Below, one piece after another: positions 9,288 through 18,725 of a stretch of DNA of 64,000 nt; positions within the stretch are counted from its first letter, which is position 1; each line of letters opens with the position of its first letter. The stretch comes from Chryseobacterium sp. HSC-36S06. GTDB taxonomy: Bacteria; Bacteroidota; Bacteroidia; Flavobacteriales; Weeksellaceae. The DNA lies in the NCBI RefSeq assembly GCF_024171485.1, contig NZ_JALJZX010000001.1:434001-498000 (forward strand), read 5' to 3'. A program made the position numbers and the translations under genes. Under the pieces are notes generated by a model. It ran no database searches and had not been told where the DNA came from. It worked only from the letters and a program-made list of their open reading frames with translations.

Positions 9288-12200
9288 ATGTTCCTCAATT
9301 GTCATTCATATCACAGTTTGCGCTACGGCACACTCTCCATTGAGGCACTGGTGCAGCAGGCACTTGACTCTGGAACTAAAGAATTAGTTTTAACGGATAT
9401 CAATACCGTTACCGGCATTTATGAATTTAAAAAAAGATGCGAAAACTGCGGAATCAAACCCATCGCAGGGGTTGAAGTAAGAAAAGAAAACAAACTGTTA
9501 TACATTGCTGTAGCCAAAGAGTTCAGCGGGATAGGAGAAGTCAACCGCGTGCTGACCGCACACAATTGTGATGGCGAAGAGCTTACGGAAAAAGCACCAT
9601 TGTTTGAGCAGGTTTTTGTGATTTATCCCATCACCAACATCCCTGAAACACTTAATGAGCATGAATTTATCGGTCTGCGTGAAGAAGAATTGAACTTAAT
9701 GATCCGTCCGGAGTTAAAGAGTAGAACCTACAAAATGGTAATTCTGCATCCGGTAACTTTCAGCACCAAAAAAGAATATAATTTACACCGGGTTTTAAGG
9801 GCAATTGAATACAATACTTTGCTTTCCAAACTTTCTGACGAAGACATTTGCAGCAAATCAGAATATCTGAAACCTGAAACAAGTGTAATTAAATCATTCA
9901 GTCAATATCCTGAAATCATCAGAAATACAAAGAAAATTCTTGCAGAATGCAGTTTTGAATTTACCTACAAAAAACGCGGAAGTACCGAAAACAAGAACAA
10001 AAAATATTTTACCCGTTATCAGGAGGAAGATATGAAGCTTTTGACGAGTCTCGCCTATTCGGGATTGGAAAAACGATATGGTGCGGATGATGAGATTGCC
10101 CGTAAAAGAGTTGAAAAAGAACTTAAAGTAATTGGCGATCTCAAATTTTCCGCGTACTTTCTCATCACCTGGGATATCATTCAGTACAGCAACCGCATGG
10201 GATTTATGCACGTTGGGCGCGGGAGCGGAGCCAATTCTATCGTGAGTTACTGTCTCGGGATTACCGATATCTGTCCGATAGAACTGGATCTTTATTTTGA
10301 ACGTTTCCTGAATCTCAACCGGACTTCGCCACCGGATTTTGATATCGACTGGAGCTGGCAAAACCGAGACACTATTCTCGAATATATTTTTAACAAATAC
10401 GGAAAAGATCACGTTGCGTTTTGCGGAACCAATGTCGAATTCAAATACCGGTCGATATTCCGGGAAGTGGGGAAAGCATTTGGCCTGCCCAAAGAAGAAC
10501 TAGATGATCTTGCGACAAAGCCCATGGAAACTCATGACGGCAATAAAGTGGTAAAACTGGTTCACGAATATGGCAAACTGATGGAAAAATTTCCCAACCA
10601 GAGAAGCATGCATGCCTGCGGAATCCTGATTTCGGAAGAACCTATTACGAATTATTCTGCCCTGGAAATGCCTCCAAAAGGATTTCCTATCGTTCAGTTT
10701 GATATGAATGTGGCTGAAGACATCGGTCTTGAAAAATTTGATATTCTTTCGCAGCGCGGCTTGGGAACCATCAGTGACACGGTAGAACTCATCAAAAAAA
10801 ACCGCGGAATCGAGGTTGACATTCGCGATACTTCTATTTCTAAAGATGAAGCGTTGTGTAATGAATATTTAGCAGTAGGCAAAACAATAGGATGTTTCTA
10901 TATCGAAAGCCCGGCAATGCGCGGACTTTTAAGGCGTTTAAAATGCGGTGATTACAGAACTTTGGTAGCGGCGTCTTCCATCATCCGGCCCGGTGTGGCG
11001 CAAAGCGGAATGATGAAGGAATATATCTTCCGTCACAACCATCCCAATCAGTTTGAATATTTTCATCCTGTGTTTGAAGAAAATCTTAAAGAAACCTACG
11101 GAATCATGGTTTATCAGGAAGATGTGATTAAAATTGCGCAATATTTTGGCGGACTCAGTCATGCCGATGGTGATATTCTGAGACGAGCCATGAGCGGGAA
11201 AGAAAGATCAATTCAGAAACTGAATGAAGTAAAAAACAACTTTTTTGAATCCTGTAAAAAACAAGGACATTCGGAGCAGATGACCACCGAAGCTTTCCGA
11301 CAGATTCAGTCTTTTGCCGGTTACTCTTTCTGTAAAGCGCATTCGGCTTCTTATGCGGTAGAAAGTTATCAGAGTTTATATCTAAAGGTTTATTATCCGC
11401 TGGAATTTATGGTTTCGGTCATTAATAATCAGGGTGGTTTTTACCGCACTGAAGTTTATGTTCATGAAGCGAAAATGTCGGGCGGAATTATTCAGAATCC
11501 GTGCGTGAATACAAGCGAATTTCAGACTTCACTGAAAGGAAAAAACATTTTTCTGGGATTTATGCACCTTCAGTCACTTGATTCCAAAATTGCGCAGCTT
11601 ATCTCCGAAGAACGGGAGAGAAACGGCAATTATAAATCACTCGAAGACTTTATCCGACGCATCCCGATTGGGATTGAAGGAGTACAGATTCTGATATTTA
11701 TCGGTGCGTTCCGGTTTACAGGAAAACAGAAAAATGAACTTCTGATTGAAGCAAGATTACTGTTGATCAATTTCAAACCTGAAAACAGAGGTAAAATGCT
11801 GTTTGAAGAACCTGTTCAGGAATACCAACTTCCGGAACTGAAAAGGGATTTTTTTGAGGACGCTTTTGATGAGATTGAAATCCTTGGATTCCCGGTTTCC
11901 TGCACGCCGTTTGATCTTCTGGAAACTAAGTACAGAGGTTCGGTTTTTGTGAAAGACCTGCTGAAAAATCATAAAAAACAGGTTAAAATGCTGGCGTATC
12001 TCATTTCCCGAAAACACGTGCCGACCAAAAAAGGAACCATGTATTTCGGAACCTGGATCGACGTGAACGGCGATTATTTTGACACGGCGCATTTTCCGGA
12101 TTCCCTGAGAAACTACGATTTTATGGGTGGCGGATGTTATCTGCTGTTGGGAACGGTTGAGGTAGATTATCATTTCCCGACGATTACCATTACCAAAATG

Positions 12201-12359
12201 GCTAAAATGCCCATGATTCCGGATCCGCGCTATGCTTATCACAAAGAGAAACAATACGATATTCACCGGCAGCTAAAAGAAGATGTAAGCATGACGTTCC
12301 GGAAACCTTATCCTCAGGAGCACGAAATCGGTTTACCGCGTCATAAACTCAGTAACTAG
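9288..12359 (+). CDS. dnaE2: Error-prone DNA polymerase III alpha subunit
   Basis: A C-family polymerase of 1,023 residues, shorter than the main replicative DnaE (about 1,150-1,550) and typical of the DnaE2 group. It has an N-terminal PHP domain (MFLNCHSYHSLRYGTLSIEAL), the palm motif GRGSGANSIVSYCLG, and catalytic aspartates in PDFDIDW (D350, D352, D354). HACGILIS and the helix-hairpin-helix region follow. It sits 3 bases after dinB under the same promoter. Together they form a probable damage-inducible mutagenesis operon; damage control is inferred. Confidence 0.9.
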   Translation: MFLNCHSYHSLRYGTLSIEALVQQALDSGTKELVLTDINTVTGIYEFKKRCENCGIKPIAGVEVRKENKLLYIAVAKEFSGIGEVNRVLTAHNCDGEELTEKAPLFEQVFVIYPITNIPETLNEHEFIGLREEELNLMIRPELKSRTYKMVILHPVTFSTKKEYNLHRVLRAIEYNTLLSKLSDEDICSKSEYLKPETSVIKSFSQYPEIIRNTKKILAECSFEFTYKKRGSTENKNKKYFTRYQEEDMKLLTSLAYSGLEKRYGADDEIARKRVEKELKVIGDLKFSAYFLITWDIIQYSNRMGFMHVGRGSGANSIVSYCLGITDICPIELDLYFERFLNLNRTSPPDFDIDWSWQNRDTILEYIFNKYGKDHVAFCGTNVEFKYRSIFREVGKAFGLPKEELDDLATKPMETHDGNKVVKLVHEYGKLMEKFPNQRSMHACGILISEEPITNYSALEMPPKGFPIVQFDMNVAEDIGLEKFDILSQRGLGTISDTVELIKKNRGIEVDIRDTSISKDEALCNEYLAVGKTIGCFYIESPAMRGLLRRLKCGDYRTLVAASSIIRPGVAQSGMMKEYIFRHNHPNQFEYFHPVFEENLKETYGIMVYQEDVIKIAQYFGGLSHADGDILRRAMSGKERSIQKLNEVKNNFFESCKKQGHSEQMTTEAFRQIQSFAGYSFCKAHSASYAVESYQSLYLKVYYPLEFMVSVINNQGGFYRTEVYVHEAKMSGGIIQNPCVNTSEFQTSLKGKNIFLGFMHLQSLDSKIAQLISEERERNGNYKSLEDFIRRIPIGIEGVQILIFIGAFRFTGKQKNELLIEARLLLINFKPENRGKMLFEEPVQEYQLPELKRDFFEDAFDEIEILGFPVSCTPFDLLETKYRGSVFVKDLLKNHKKQVKMLAYLISRKHVPTKKGTMYFGTWIDVNGDYFDTAHFPDSLRNYDFMGGGCYLLLGTVEVDYHFPTITITKMAKMPMIPDPRYAYHKEKQYDIHRQLKEDVSMTFRKPYPQEHEIGLPRHKLSN

Positions 12360-12369
12360 AGTAAAAAAC

Positions 12370-12981
12370 TCAGCGTTTTTCGTATTTCCAGTTGCGTCCT
12401 TTGCCTTCAGCAATCCATTCCAGCGCCTGTTCCATTCTTTTGTTGCGGGTGGCTTCAGTCTTTGCATCGGTGATCCACATGATGTATTCTTTTCGGAAAG
12501 ATGGCGATGCGTTTCCGAAGACTTTTTTAGCATCAGTATTTTGATTGAGTGCCTCAGAAAAATAGGCCGGAACTTCTGTTTCTTTCTTTTCGGGAGCAGC
12601 TTTCTTCAGCGTAACACCCATATCGGTAAGATCCATGGCTTCTTTAATCGCCGCTTTCAGTAGAACTTTCGATGGAAGGTCGTCGATGCTTGTAATTTTT
12701 CCTAACGTAAACATTCCGGTTCTTTCGGCATCTTTGGTAAGTTCCGTAATGGTTTTCATTTCCTTTTCGAGCCAGAAACCAAAGCCGCAATGCTGCTTAA
12801 ATGCCGTGAAAGCACAGAGAATTTTTCCTTTATACATGAAATGCGGGAAACTCCATTTCCAGCCTTCCTCAACATCGGGGCAGGTTTCGTGAATGATTTC
12901 ACGAAGATAATGGAGAATGGGTTTTGCAAATGGCTGGGCATTTTCAATATAGGTATCGATTCGTGGATCTGCTGTAGACAT
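12370..12981 (-). CDS. YdeI/OmpD-associated family protein
   Basis: A 203-residue cytoplasmic protein with an N-terminal DUF1801-like part (DPRIDTYIENAQPFAKPILHYLREIIHETCP) and the YdeI/OmdA-type C-terminus (ALNQNTDAKKVFGNASPSFRKEY, ending in a basic tail). Members occur widely in Bacteroidota with no defined reaction; the family name comes from an association with outer-membrane protein phenotypes. It converges with dnaE2, leaving 10 bases between stops, and has no clear partner. Confidence 0.8.
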   Translation of the reverse strand: MSTADPRIDTYIENAQPFAKPILHYLREIIHETCPDVEEGWKWSFPHFMYKGKILCAFTAFKQHCGFGFWLEKEMKTITELTKDAERTGMFTLGKITSIDDLPSKVLLKAAIKEAMDLTDMGVTLKKAAPEKKETEVPAYFSEALNQNTDAKKVFGNASPSFRKEYIMWITDAKTEATRNKRMEQALEWIAEGKGRNWKYEKR

Positions 12982-13085
12982 GATTTAAATGTTTAAGTAA
13001 AAATAATAATTTTCGGAATACAGAATTTACAACACATGAAAAAAGCTCAGAAATGAAATTGCAGCTCAGTTTGCACCAAAATAAA

Positions 13086-13110
13086 AAGCATTGAAAACTC
13101 AATGCTCTTT
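13086..13110. terminator. Hairpin with T run
   Basis: An 8-bp stem AGCATTGA / TCAATGCT with a 4-base loop at about 13087-13106, flanked by A and T runs. It lies in the 207-bp gap between gdhA and the YdeI-family gene. It could back up the gdhA terminator or end an unseen small transcript. Confidence 0.45.
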
Positions 13111-13158
13111 ATCCTTTCATTTTACTTTTTACCCATTTTCCCGGGACAGGATTTAATG

Positions 13159-13188
13159 AAAAAAGCCGGAGGCAATCCGGCTTTAATT
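13159..13188 (-). terminator. Intrinsic terminator of gdhA
   Basis: AAGCCGGA / TCCGGCTT stem with a five-base loop and a T run on the minus strand, directly after the gdhA stop codon. Confidence 0.85.
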
Positions 13189-14547
13189 TTATACTACACC
13201 TTGCGCAAGCATGGCCTCAGCTACTTTTACGAAACCTGCGATATTCGCACCTTTCACGTAGTTTACATAGCCGTCTTCTTCTTTACCGTAATCTCTACAA
13301 GCTTTGTGAATACCGATCATAATTTCCTTCAGTCTCGCATCAACTTCTTCTGAAGACCAGTTTAATCGGATAGAGTTCTGGGTCATTTCTAAACCGGAAG
13401 TTGCAACGCCACCAGCATTGGAAGCTTTCCCCGGGGAGAAAAGAACTTTCTTCTCCAGGAAATAATTAATTGCATCTAAAGTTGAAGGCATATTTGCAGC
13501 TTCGGTAACGCAGATTACTCCGTTTGCTACCAGATTTTTTGCATCTTCCAAATTAAGTTCGTTCTGTGTTGCTGCAGGAATTGCAACATCACATTTTACT
13601 TCCCAAGGACGTTTTCCTGCATGGAATTCTGCAGTTGGGAATTTCTTCGCATAATCTTCAGCTCTGTTATTGCCGGATGCACGAAGTTCAAGGAGATATT
13701 CAATTTTTTCGCCGGAAATTCCGTCTTTATCATAGATATATCCATCAGGACCGGAAATGGTAAGCACTTTTCCGCCTAATTCAGTAACTTTTTTAACCAC
13801 ACCCCAGGCTACGTTCCCGAAACCTGAAACACAAACTGTTTTTCCTTTGAAATCCTGACCAATGGTTTTAAGCATCTGCTCAGCAAAATATACCACGCCG
13901 TAGCCGGTAGCTTCCGGGCGGATTAATGAGCCACCATAAGCCAAGCCTTTCCCGGTAAGAACTCCTGTGAATTCGTTTCTGATTTTTTTATACTGACCGA
14001 ATAAATATCCGATTTCTCTTGCACCTACCCCAATATCTCCTGCCGGAACATCCGTTTCAGGACCAATGTGTTTGCACATTTCCGTCATGAAAGCCTGGCA
14101 GAAACGCATGATTTCCATATCAGATTTTCCCTGTGGATCGAAATCGGCACCTCCTTTTCCACCACCCATTGGCAATGTTGTTAAAGAGTTTTTGAAAGTC
14201 TGTTCAAAAGCCAAAAATTTAAGAACGGATAAATTTACGGTAGGATGAAAACGGATTCCGCCTTTGTATGGTCCGATCGCAGAGTTCATCTGAATTCGGA
14301 AACCGCGGTTTACCTGAATTTCGCCTTTGTCATCAACCCACGGCACGCGGAAAATAATTGTTCGCTCCGGCTCGGCCATTCTTTCCAGAAGTTTTTTTCC
14401 GGTGTACTGCTTTCTTGTTGAAATGAAAGGAATTACAGTAACTGCAACTTCTTTTACGGCCTGAAGAAATTCCGGTTCATTCGGATTTTTAGCTTCAATT
14501 CTGGCCATGAATTCCTGAATTTTCTGGTCTACGTTATAATTCTCCAT
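13189..14547 (-). CDS. gdhA: NADP-type glutamate dehydrogenase
   Basis: Catalyses reductive amination of 2-oxoglutarate to glutamate, complementing the glutamine synthetase at the left of the window. The 452-residue length fits the hexameric GdhA class. Visible signatures are LPMGGGKGGADFDPQGKSD with the catalytic-site lysines, PAGDIGVGAREIGYLFG, and the Rossmann stretch VSGFGNVAWGV. The gene is monocistronic: a good promoter lies upstream and a terminator directly after the stop. Confidence 0.95.
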   Translation of the reverse strand: MENYNVDQKIQEFMARIEAKNPNEPEFLQAVKEVAVTVIPFISTRKQYTGKKLLERMAEPERTIIFRVPWVDDKGEIQVNRGFRIQMNSAIGPYKGGIRFHPTVNLSVLKFLAFEQTFKNSLTTLPMGGGKGGADFDPQGKSDMEIMRFCQAFMTEMCKHIGPETDVPAGDIGVGAREIGYLFGQYKKIRNEFTGVLTGKGLAYGGSLIRPEATGYGVVYFAEQMLKTIGQDFKGKTVCVSGFGNVAWGVVKKVTELGGKVLTISGPDGYIYDKDGISGEKIEYLLELRASGNNRAEDYAKKFPTAEFHAGKRPWEVKCDVAIPAATQNELNLEDAKNLVANGVICVTEAANMPSTLDAINYFLEKKVLFSPGKASNAGGVATSGLEMTQNSIRLNWSSEEVDARLKEIMIGIHKACRDYGKEEDGYVNYVKGANIAGFVKVAEAMLAQGVV

Positions 14548-14569
14548 AAGGGTTGGTTAATATTGTCAA

Positions 14570-14600
14570 CAAATTTAATTTTTTTTTCAAAACTTGCAAC
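14570..14600 (-). promoter_or_regulatory. gdhA promoter
   Basis: On the minus strand, a -7 box TAAATTTG (14570-14577) is preceded by TTG (14597-14599) with a 19-bp spacer, matching the Bacteroidota housekeeping sigma consensus. The rest of the AT-rich 185-bp gap up to dprA shows nothing else clear. Confidence 0.6.
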
Positions 14601-14732
14601 AAAAATTTTAATAATTACTAAAATATTAATGATATTAGAGTTTATTTTTATTAAATTCATAATTTTAACACTTCTAATATCGATTATTGAATGTTAACAG
14701 AAGATTAATAAATTTTTAAAAACACTTGAATG

Positions 14733-15842
14733 CTAAATGGCCAGATATTGTCTTCCCGAAAGTGCTTTGATGTATCCTAAAATTTCGAGCTGAAGTAAAT
14801 CGGGTAATATTTTATAAGACGGGATCTGAAGTTTCACCGAGATTTCATCAAGGGAAAGCGGTGTATTTCTATCCAACGAATGCAAAAGCGTTTGCTGAAA
14901 TTCAGGAAGTTGAATCCTTATTTCTGAACTCGGAAACAGTTCGCCTGTTTTTTCGATATCATTAGAAAACCCCAATTGCTCCACGAGAGACGAAACCGTA
15001 GAAATCGCTGCTGCCTTATTCTGAAAAATGAGGTGATTGCAGCCCTGGCTGTATTTATCTGTTATCTTTCCGGGCAGGGCAAATACTTCGCGGTTGTAAT
15101 TGTTGGCGAAGGTCGCTGTACTGATGGAGCCACCTCCGAAAGCAGTTTCCACCACTATAGTTGCGGGAGACAAACCTGCGATAACGCGGTTTCTCTGGAT
15201 AAAATTCTCGCGGTCGGGTTTTTGGCTGGAATTGAATTCTGTAAAAAGAACGCCGTTTTCTTGTAATATTCTTTCTGAAAGTTTTCTGTTTTTACTTGGA
15301 TAAAGCGTGTGGAATCCGTGAGCCAAAATGGCGACGGTGGGAATATTTTTCTGGATTGAAACTTCGTGAATTTCAGTATCTACTCCTAAAGCAAGACCGC
15401 TGATGGTGATTATTTTTCTGTCCTTCACTTCATTCAGAAAATCCTGCACAAAGTTTTTTCCGTAAGAAGTGATGTTGCGCGTTCCCACCATGCTTACAGG
15501 CTTGAGAGCGGTGTTGTAGTTGCCTTTCTGGTAAAGAATGGCTGGTGCATCTTCGCATTCATTAAGTTGATGAGGAAGGTTTCCAAGATGCCGAAGGTTG
15601 ATTTGAATGTTATTTTTTTCGCAGAACCTGAGTTCATTTTCAGCAAATTTTAAATGATCCTCATTCCCAATTTCGAGAGAAATTTTTCTGCCGATGCCGT
15701 AAATGTTTTTGAGGCCGGATTTCGACAATTCCCAGACTTCCTTTGCCGAGCCTACTTCGCTCACCAGTTTTCTGAAGACCATGTCACCAATCAGCGGGCA
15801 GTGTCGAAGTGCAACAGAATAAAGAGTTTCTTCCGAAAACAT
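14733..15842 (-). CDS. dprA: DNA-processing protein DprA
   Basis: DprA binds incoming single-stranded DNA and loads RecA during natural transformation. The 369-residue protein carries the Rossmann-like core: SMVGTRNITSYGKNF, ITISGLALGVDTEIHE, FTEFNSSQKPDRENFIQRNRVIAGLS and VVETAFGGGSISTA. A C-terminal winged helix (SLDEISVKLQIPSYKILPDLLQLEILGYI) is present. It sits about 2 kb from the comM gene, another transformation gene, which is broken in this strain. A TAATTTTG box at 15857-15864 may be its promoter. Confidence 0.93.
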   Translation of the reverse strand: MFSEETLYSVALRHCPLIGDMVFRKLVSEVGSAKEVWELSKSGLKNIYGIGRKISLEIGNEDHLKFAENELRFCEKNNIQINLRHLGNLPHQLNECEDAPAILYQKGNYNTALKPVSMVGTRNITSYGKNFVQDFLNEVKDRKIITISGLALGVDTEIHEVSIQKNIPTVAILAHGFHTLYPSKNRKLSERILQENGVLFTEFNSSQKPDRENFIQRNRVIAGLSPATIVVETAFGGGSISTATFANNYNREVFALPGKITDKYSQGCNHLIFQNKAAAISTVSSLVEQLGFSNDIEKTGELFPSSEIRIQLPEFQQTLLHSLDRNTPLSLDEISVKLQIPSYKILPDLLQLEILGYIKALSGRQYLAI

Positions 15843-15871
15843 GGTGGCATTTTTCTCAAAATTATTAAAAA

Positions 15872-16642
15872 TTATTCGTTTTTCCGGATTTTGTCTAAAT
15901 GTTCCCAGGGATCTTCTTTCTTAAGGTAAGGCAGCTCATGAAAATCATCCGGGTGGTTTTCTTTGTATTCCTGCCAAAGCTTATCGTCTTTCTCGCTATA
16001 GTAGTTCGGGAACTGCCAGATGAAACGCTTGTTTTTTTCGCCGGTTTTCCTGAAAACAAACGCCATGATTATTCCGACTACGGCACCCGAAAGATGCGAC
16101 TGCCAGGAAATTCTGCTGGGCTCTTCCAGCTTTGAGAATAATTCCTCTGGCATTACGCCCCAAACTAAACTTCCGTAATACAAAGCGACAATAAGGGACA
16201 CGGTAAGCAGTTTCATATTCCACCTGAAAACCCCGCTGAAAAAAAGAAAAAAAGCAAGTACATATACGATCCCGCTGGCGCCTATGATGCACACGTAATT
16301 GAATTCTCCGGTAATTATATCAATGGGAGGCAGCAGCCAAACCAAAAATGCGGATACCAACCAGCCGAGGAAAAAGACTTTTTTCGCAATGAACGGATAA
16401 AACTGAAAAAGCAGAAAGATGAGAACGAAAATGGGAACAGAATTCCCGAAAATATGTTCGAGATTGCCGTGCAGGAAAGGGGAGAAGAAAATGCCCTTCA
16501 ACCCGTCAGGATTCAGCGGGACAATGGCTCCGCTGCAGCCATCAAACAGGCCAAGATATTGCAGGAGGAATCCCAGCCACATTGCCGAAACCATTATGGC
16601 AGCGTAAATTACCGCTTTGTAATTGAGGGATTCTTTTAGCAT
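15872..16642 (-). CDS. Rhomboid-family intramembrane serine protease
   Basis: A membrane protease cutting transmembrane substrates. The 256 residues contain about six hydrophobic segments. Rhomboid signatures are HGNLEHIFGN (58-67), the nucleophile in GASG (S123) and the catalytic histidine in HLSG (H183). The C-terminal 50 residues are charged and cytoplasmic. It lies 29 bases upstream of dprA on the same strand and may share a transcript, though no functional link is known. Confidence 0.9.
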   Translation of the reverse strand: MLKESLNYKAVIYAAIMVSAMWLGFLLQYLGLFDGCSGAIVPLNPDGLKGIFFSPFLHGNLEHIFGNSVPIFVLIFLLFQFYPFIAKKVFFLGWLVSAFLVWLLPPIDIITGEFNYVCIIGASGIVYVLAFFLFFSGVFRWNMKLLTVSLIVALYYGSLVWGVMPEELFSKLEEPSRISWQSHLSGAVVGIIMAFVFRKTGEKNKRFIWQFPNYYSEKDDKLWQEYKENHPDDFHELPYLKKEDPWEHLDKIRKNE

Positions 16643-16778
16643 TCTTCTCTTTCGTCAAAACTGTGACCAAAATAATTTTTAAGTAAATATGGCTAATCTT
16701 TAGCAATCGAAAACCTAAAATAAGACAAAAAGTAATAAACAATTGATGGTGAAGTTTTAAGGTTTTATATGTTTGCCT

Positions 16779-16786
16779 TAAATTTG
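16779..16786 (+). promoter_or_regulatory. -7 promoter element
   Basis: TAAATTTG, a full match to TAnnTTTG, ends six bases before the chosen ATG at 16793. It overlaps an upstream ATG at 16769, which argues against that start. No clear -33 box was found. Confidence 0.45.
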
Positions 16787-16792
16787 CAGCCT

Positions 16793-17899
16793 ATGAGACA
16801 GTTTATTGCCTTTTTTTTATTGTTGATGTCGGTGTTTGCCTATTCCCAGGAAGGCAGAAATATTTTAAAGGAAATTGATTCTATTTCTCAGCGACGATGG
16901 GATTCTGTGTCTTTGGATTTGGACAGTCTTGCCAATCCCAAACTTATCAATTTCGATGTGCATTTCAAAGATACAATTGTGATCCGCGATAAAGTAGTGA
17001 TTTCCAACATCACAGAAGATATACCAATCACGCCATATAATCTCCTGAAACTTAAAGAGCCGGTAAGGTGGTTTTACTTTGGCCAGAACAATCTGGTGTT
17101 CAACCAGTCGTCTTTTTCGAACTGGAACTCCGGTGGGAATAACAATATTGGCATTATCGGAAAAATCAACTATAATTTAAGTTATAAAAACCGCAAACAT
17201 TTTCTTGATAACAACCTTCAGCTCGGTTACGGTTTTGTGACTACGCAGGGAGAATCATCCCGAAAAACTGAGGATTACATCAACCTCATGACCAATTACG
17301 GCTACGATATCGGTAAGAATTTCTATCTCTCTACCGGTTTTCAGTTTTTGTCGCAGTTTTCTCCCGGTTACAATTATTCGGTTACTCCCAATCCTGAGTT
17401 CGAAGATCGGGTTTCAAGATTTATGTCGCCTGGTTATTTAAATGCCGGTCTCGGTATCTCCTACAACCCGAACGAGAATTTTCAGGTGATCTTCCGGCCC
17501 GTGAACGGAAAGTTCACTTTCGTTACCGATCCTTATCTGCAGATAGCCGGGAAATATGGTTTGGAAAGAGACGGACAAGGTGTTCGTTCGGAATTAGGTG
17601 CGCTCGTAAATATTCTTTACCGACTGAAAATTTATAAAGACATCAATCTGGTAAATCAGGTAAACTTCTTCAGCAATTATGTAACCCACCCAGAACGGGT
17701 TGATATCGCTTACAATGGAACTTTAAATATAAGATTCAACAAATTTATTTCTACTGTGGTGAGTTTGGACCTGCTTTACGATCACGACCAGCTGCAGAAA
17801 CTTCAGATGAAACAGACCCTGGGAGTTGGATTTTCGTACAATTTAGGTTTCGAACACAGAGAGAAAAACAAGAAGTTGATTAAGCCTTTCGCGGATTAA
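16793..17899 (+). CDS. DUF3078 outer-membrane beta-barrel-like protein
   Basis: An exported protein of 368 residues with a signal peptide (MRQFIAFFLLLMSVFAYSQ). The body is rich in aromatic beta-strand patterns (FNQSSFSNWNSGGNNN, NLMTNYGYDIGKNFYLSTG) and fits the flavobacterial DUF3078 family, probably an outer-membrane barrel of unknown role. I use the ATG at 16793 because the signal peptide starts there and a -7 element overlaps the upstream ATG. It converges with the comM 3' remnant. Confidence 0.85.
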   Translation: MRQFIAFFLLLMSVFAYSQEGRNILKEIDSISQRRWDSVSLDLDSLANPKLINFDVHFKDTIVIRDKVVISNITEDIPITPYNLLKLKEPVRWFYFGQNNLVFNQSSFSNWNSGGNNNIGIIGKINYNLSYKNRKHFLDNNLQLGYGFVTTQGESSRKTEDYINLMTNYGYDIGKNFYLSTGFQFLSQFSPGYNYSVTPNPEFEDRVSRFMSPGYLNAGLGISYNPNENFQVIFRPVNGKFTFVTDPYLQIAGKYGLERDGQGVRSELGALVNILYRLKIYKDINLVNQVNFFSNYVTHPERVDIAYNGTLNIRFNKFISTVVSLDLLYDHDQLQKLQMKQTLGVGFSYNLGFEHREKNKKLIKPFAD

Positions 17900-17920
17900 C
17901 TGGTAGATTTTCTTTAATAT

Positions 17921-18616
17921 TTAAACATTCCAGAATTCCCGGTCGAGGCTTCTGTACTGAATCGCTTCGGCAATATGACTCGAATTTAAGGTTTCGGCGA
18001 GTTCCAAATCAGCAATAGTTCTGGCAACCTTAAGGATTCTGTCATAAGCTCGCGCCGAAAGGTTGAGTTTTTCCATTGCGGTTTTGATGAGGTTTTGCGA
18101 GGTCTCATCGAGTTCGCAGTATTTTTCAATTTCCTTCGGACCCATTTGGGCATTATAATGAATGTCAGCGTTGTGGTATCTTTTGGTCTGAATTTCCCTC
18201 GCCTTTAAAACACGGGTGCGGATTTCGTCACTTTTTTCGCCTTTTCTTTTGTCAGAGAGCTGGTCGAATTCGACTTTCTGAACTTCGATATGAATATCAA
18301 TCCGGTCGAGCAAGGGTCCTGAAAGTTTGTTCATATACCGCTGCATCTCGAACTGCGATGAAGTGTTGTTGGGATCATCCGGAAAATAACCGCTCGGACT
18401 TGGATTCATACTCGCCACGAGCATAAAACTCGCGGGATAATTCACGGTGAATTTTGCGCGTGAAATCGTGACTTCGCGGTCTTCAAGTGGCTGGCGCATT
18501 ACTTCGAGTACAGTTCTTTTGAATTCGGGCATTTCGTCCAGAAATAGAACGCCGTTGTGAGCAAGCGAAATTTCCCCGGGCTGCGGATAACTCCCGCCTC
18601 CAACCAATGCCACGTC
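17921..18616 (-). pseudogene. comM: comM (yifB), 3' half, separated by an integrated element
   Basis: The C-terminal half of a ComM/YifB Mg-chelatase-like AAA+ ATPase, a helicase helping branch migration in natural transformation. The frame resumes at ALVGGGSYPQPGEISLAHNG, includes Walker B in VLFLDEMPEF, and runs through the sensor and C-terminal helical domain (LSARAYDRILKVARTIADLE). The missing N-terminal half is at 27061-27918 on the same strand. The break falls in the universally conserved [15 protein letters not shown] stretch. The GTG codon at the frame start is not a genuine start. Excision of the element would rejoin the gene in frame. Confidence 0.93.
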
Positions 18617-18641
18617 TGTGGCAATTATTTAAATGGAGGTT
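18615..18641. other. Left attachment junction of comM element
   Basis: Host comM sequence ends at the TC dinucleotide 18615-18616. The element arm 18617-18641 starts TGTGGCAATTATTT and ends GGAGGTT. It is the inverted counterpart of 27052-27076. Confidence 0.85.
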
Positions 18642-18725
18642 CTCTCATTCCAGGTTATTTTGTTACCAAGAATGCACTTGCACACCGCCACCGAATTTCT
18701 TACTTTTAGAATTCTAAATGCAACT

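Noticed and set aside
18633-18725. An upstream in-frame ATG would lengthen the first type IIG enzyme by 31 residues.
   Set aside because: It lies in the attachment arm, and the paralogue aligns from the later Met. The extra residues match nothing in the second copy.
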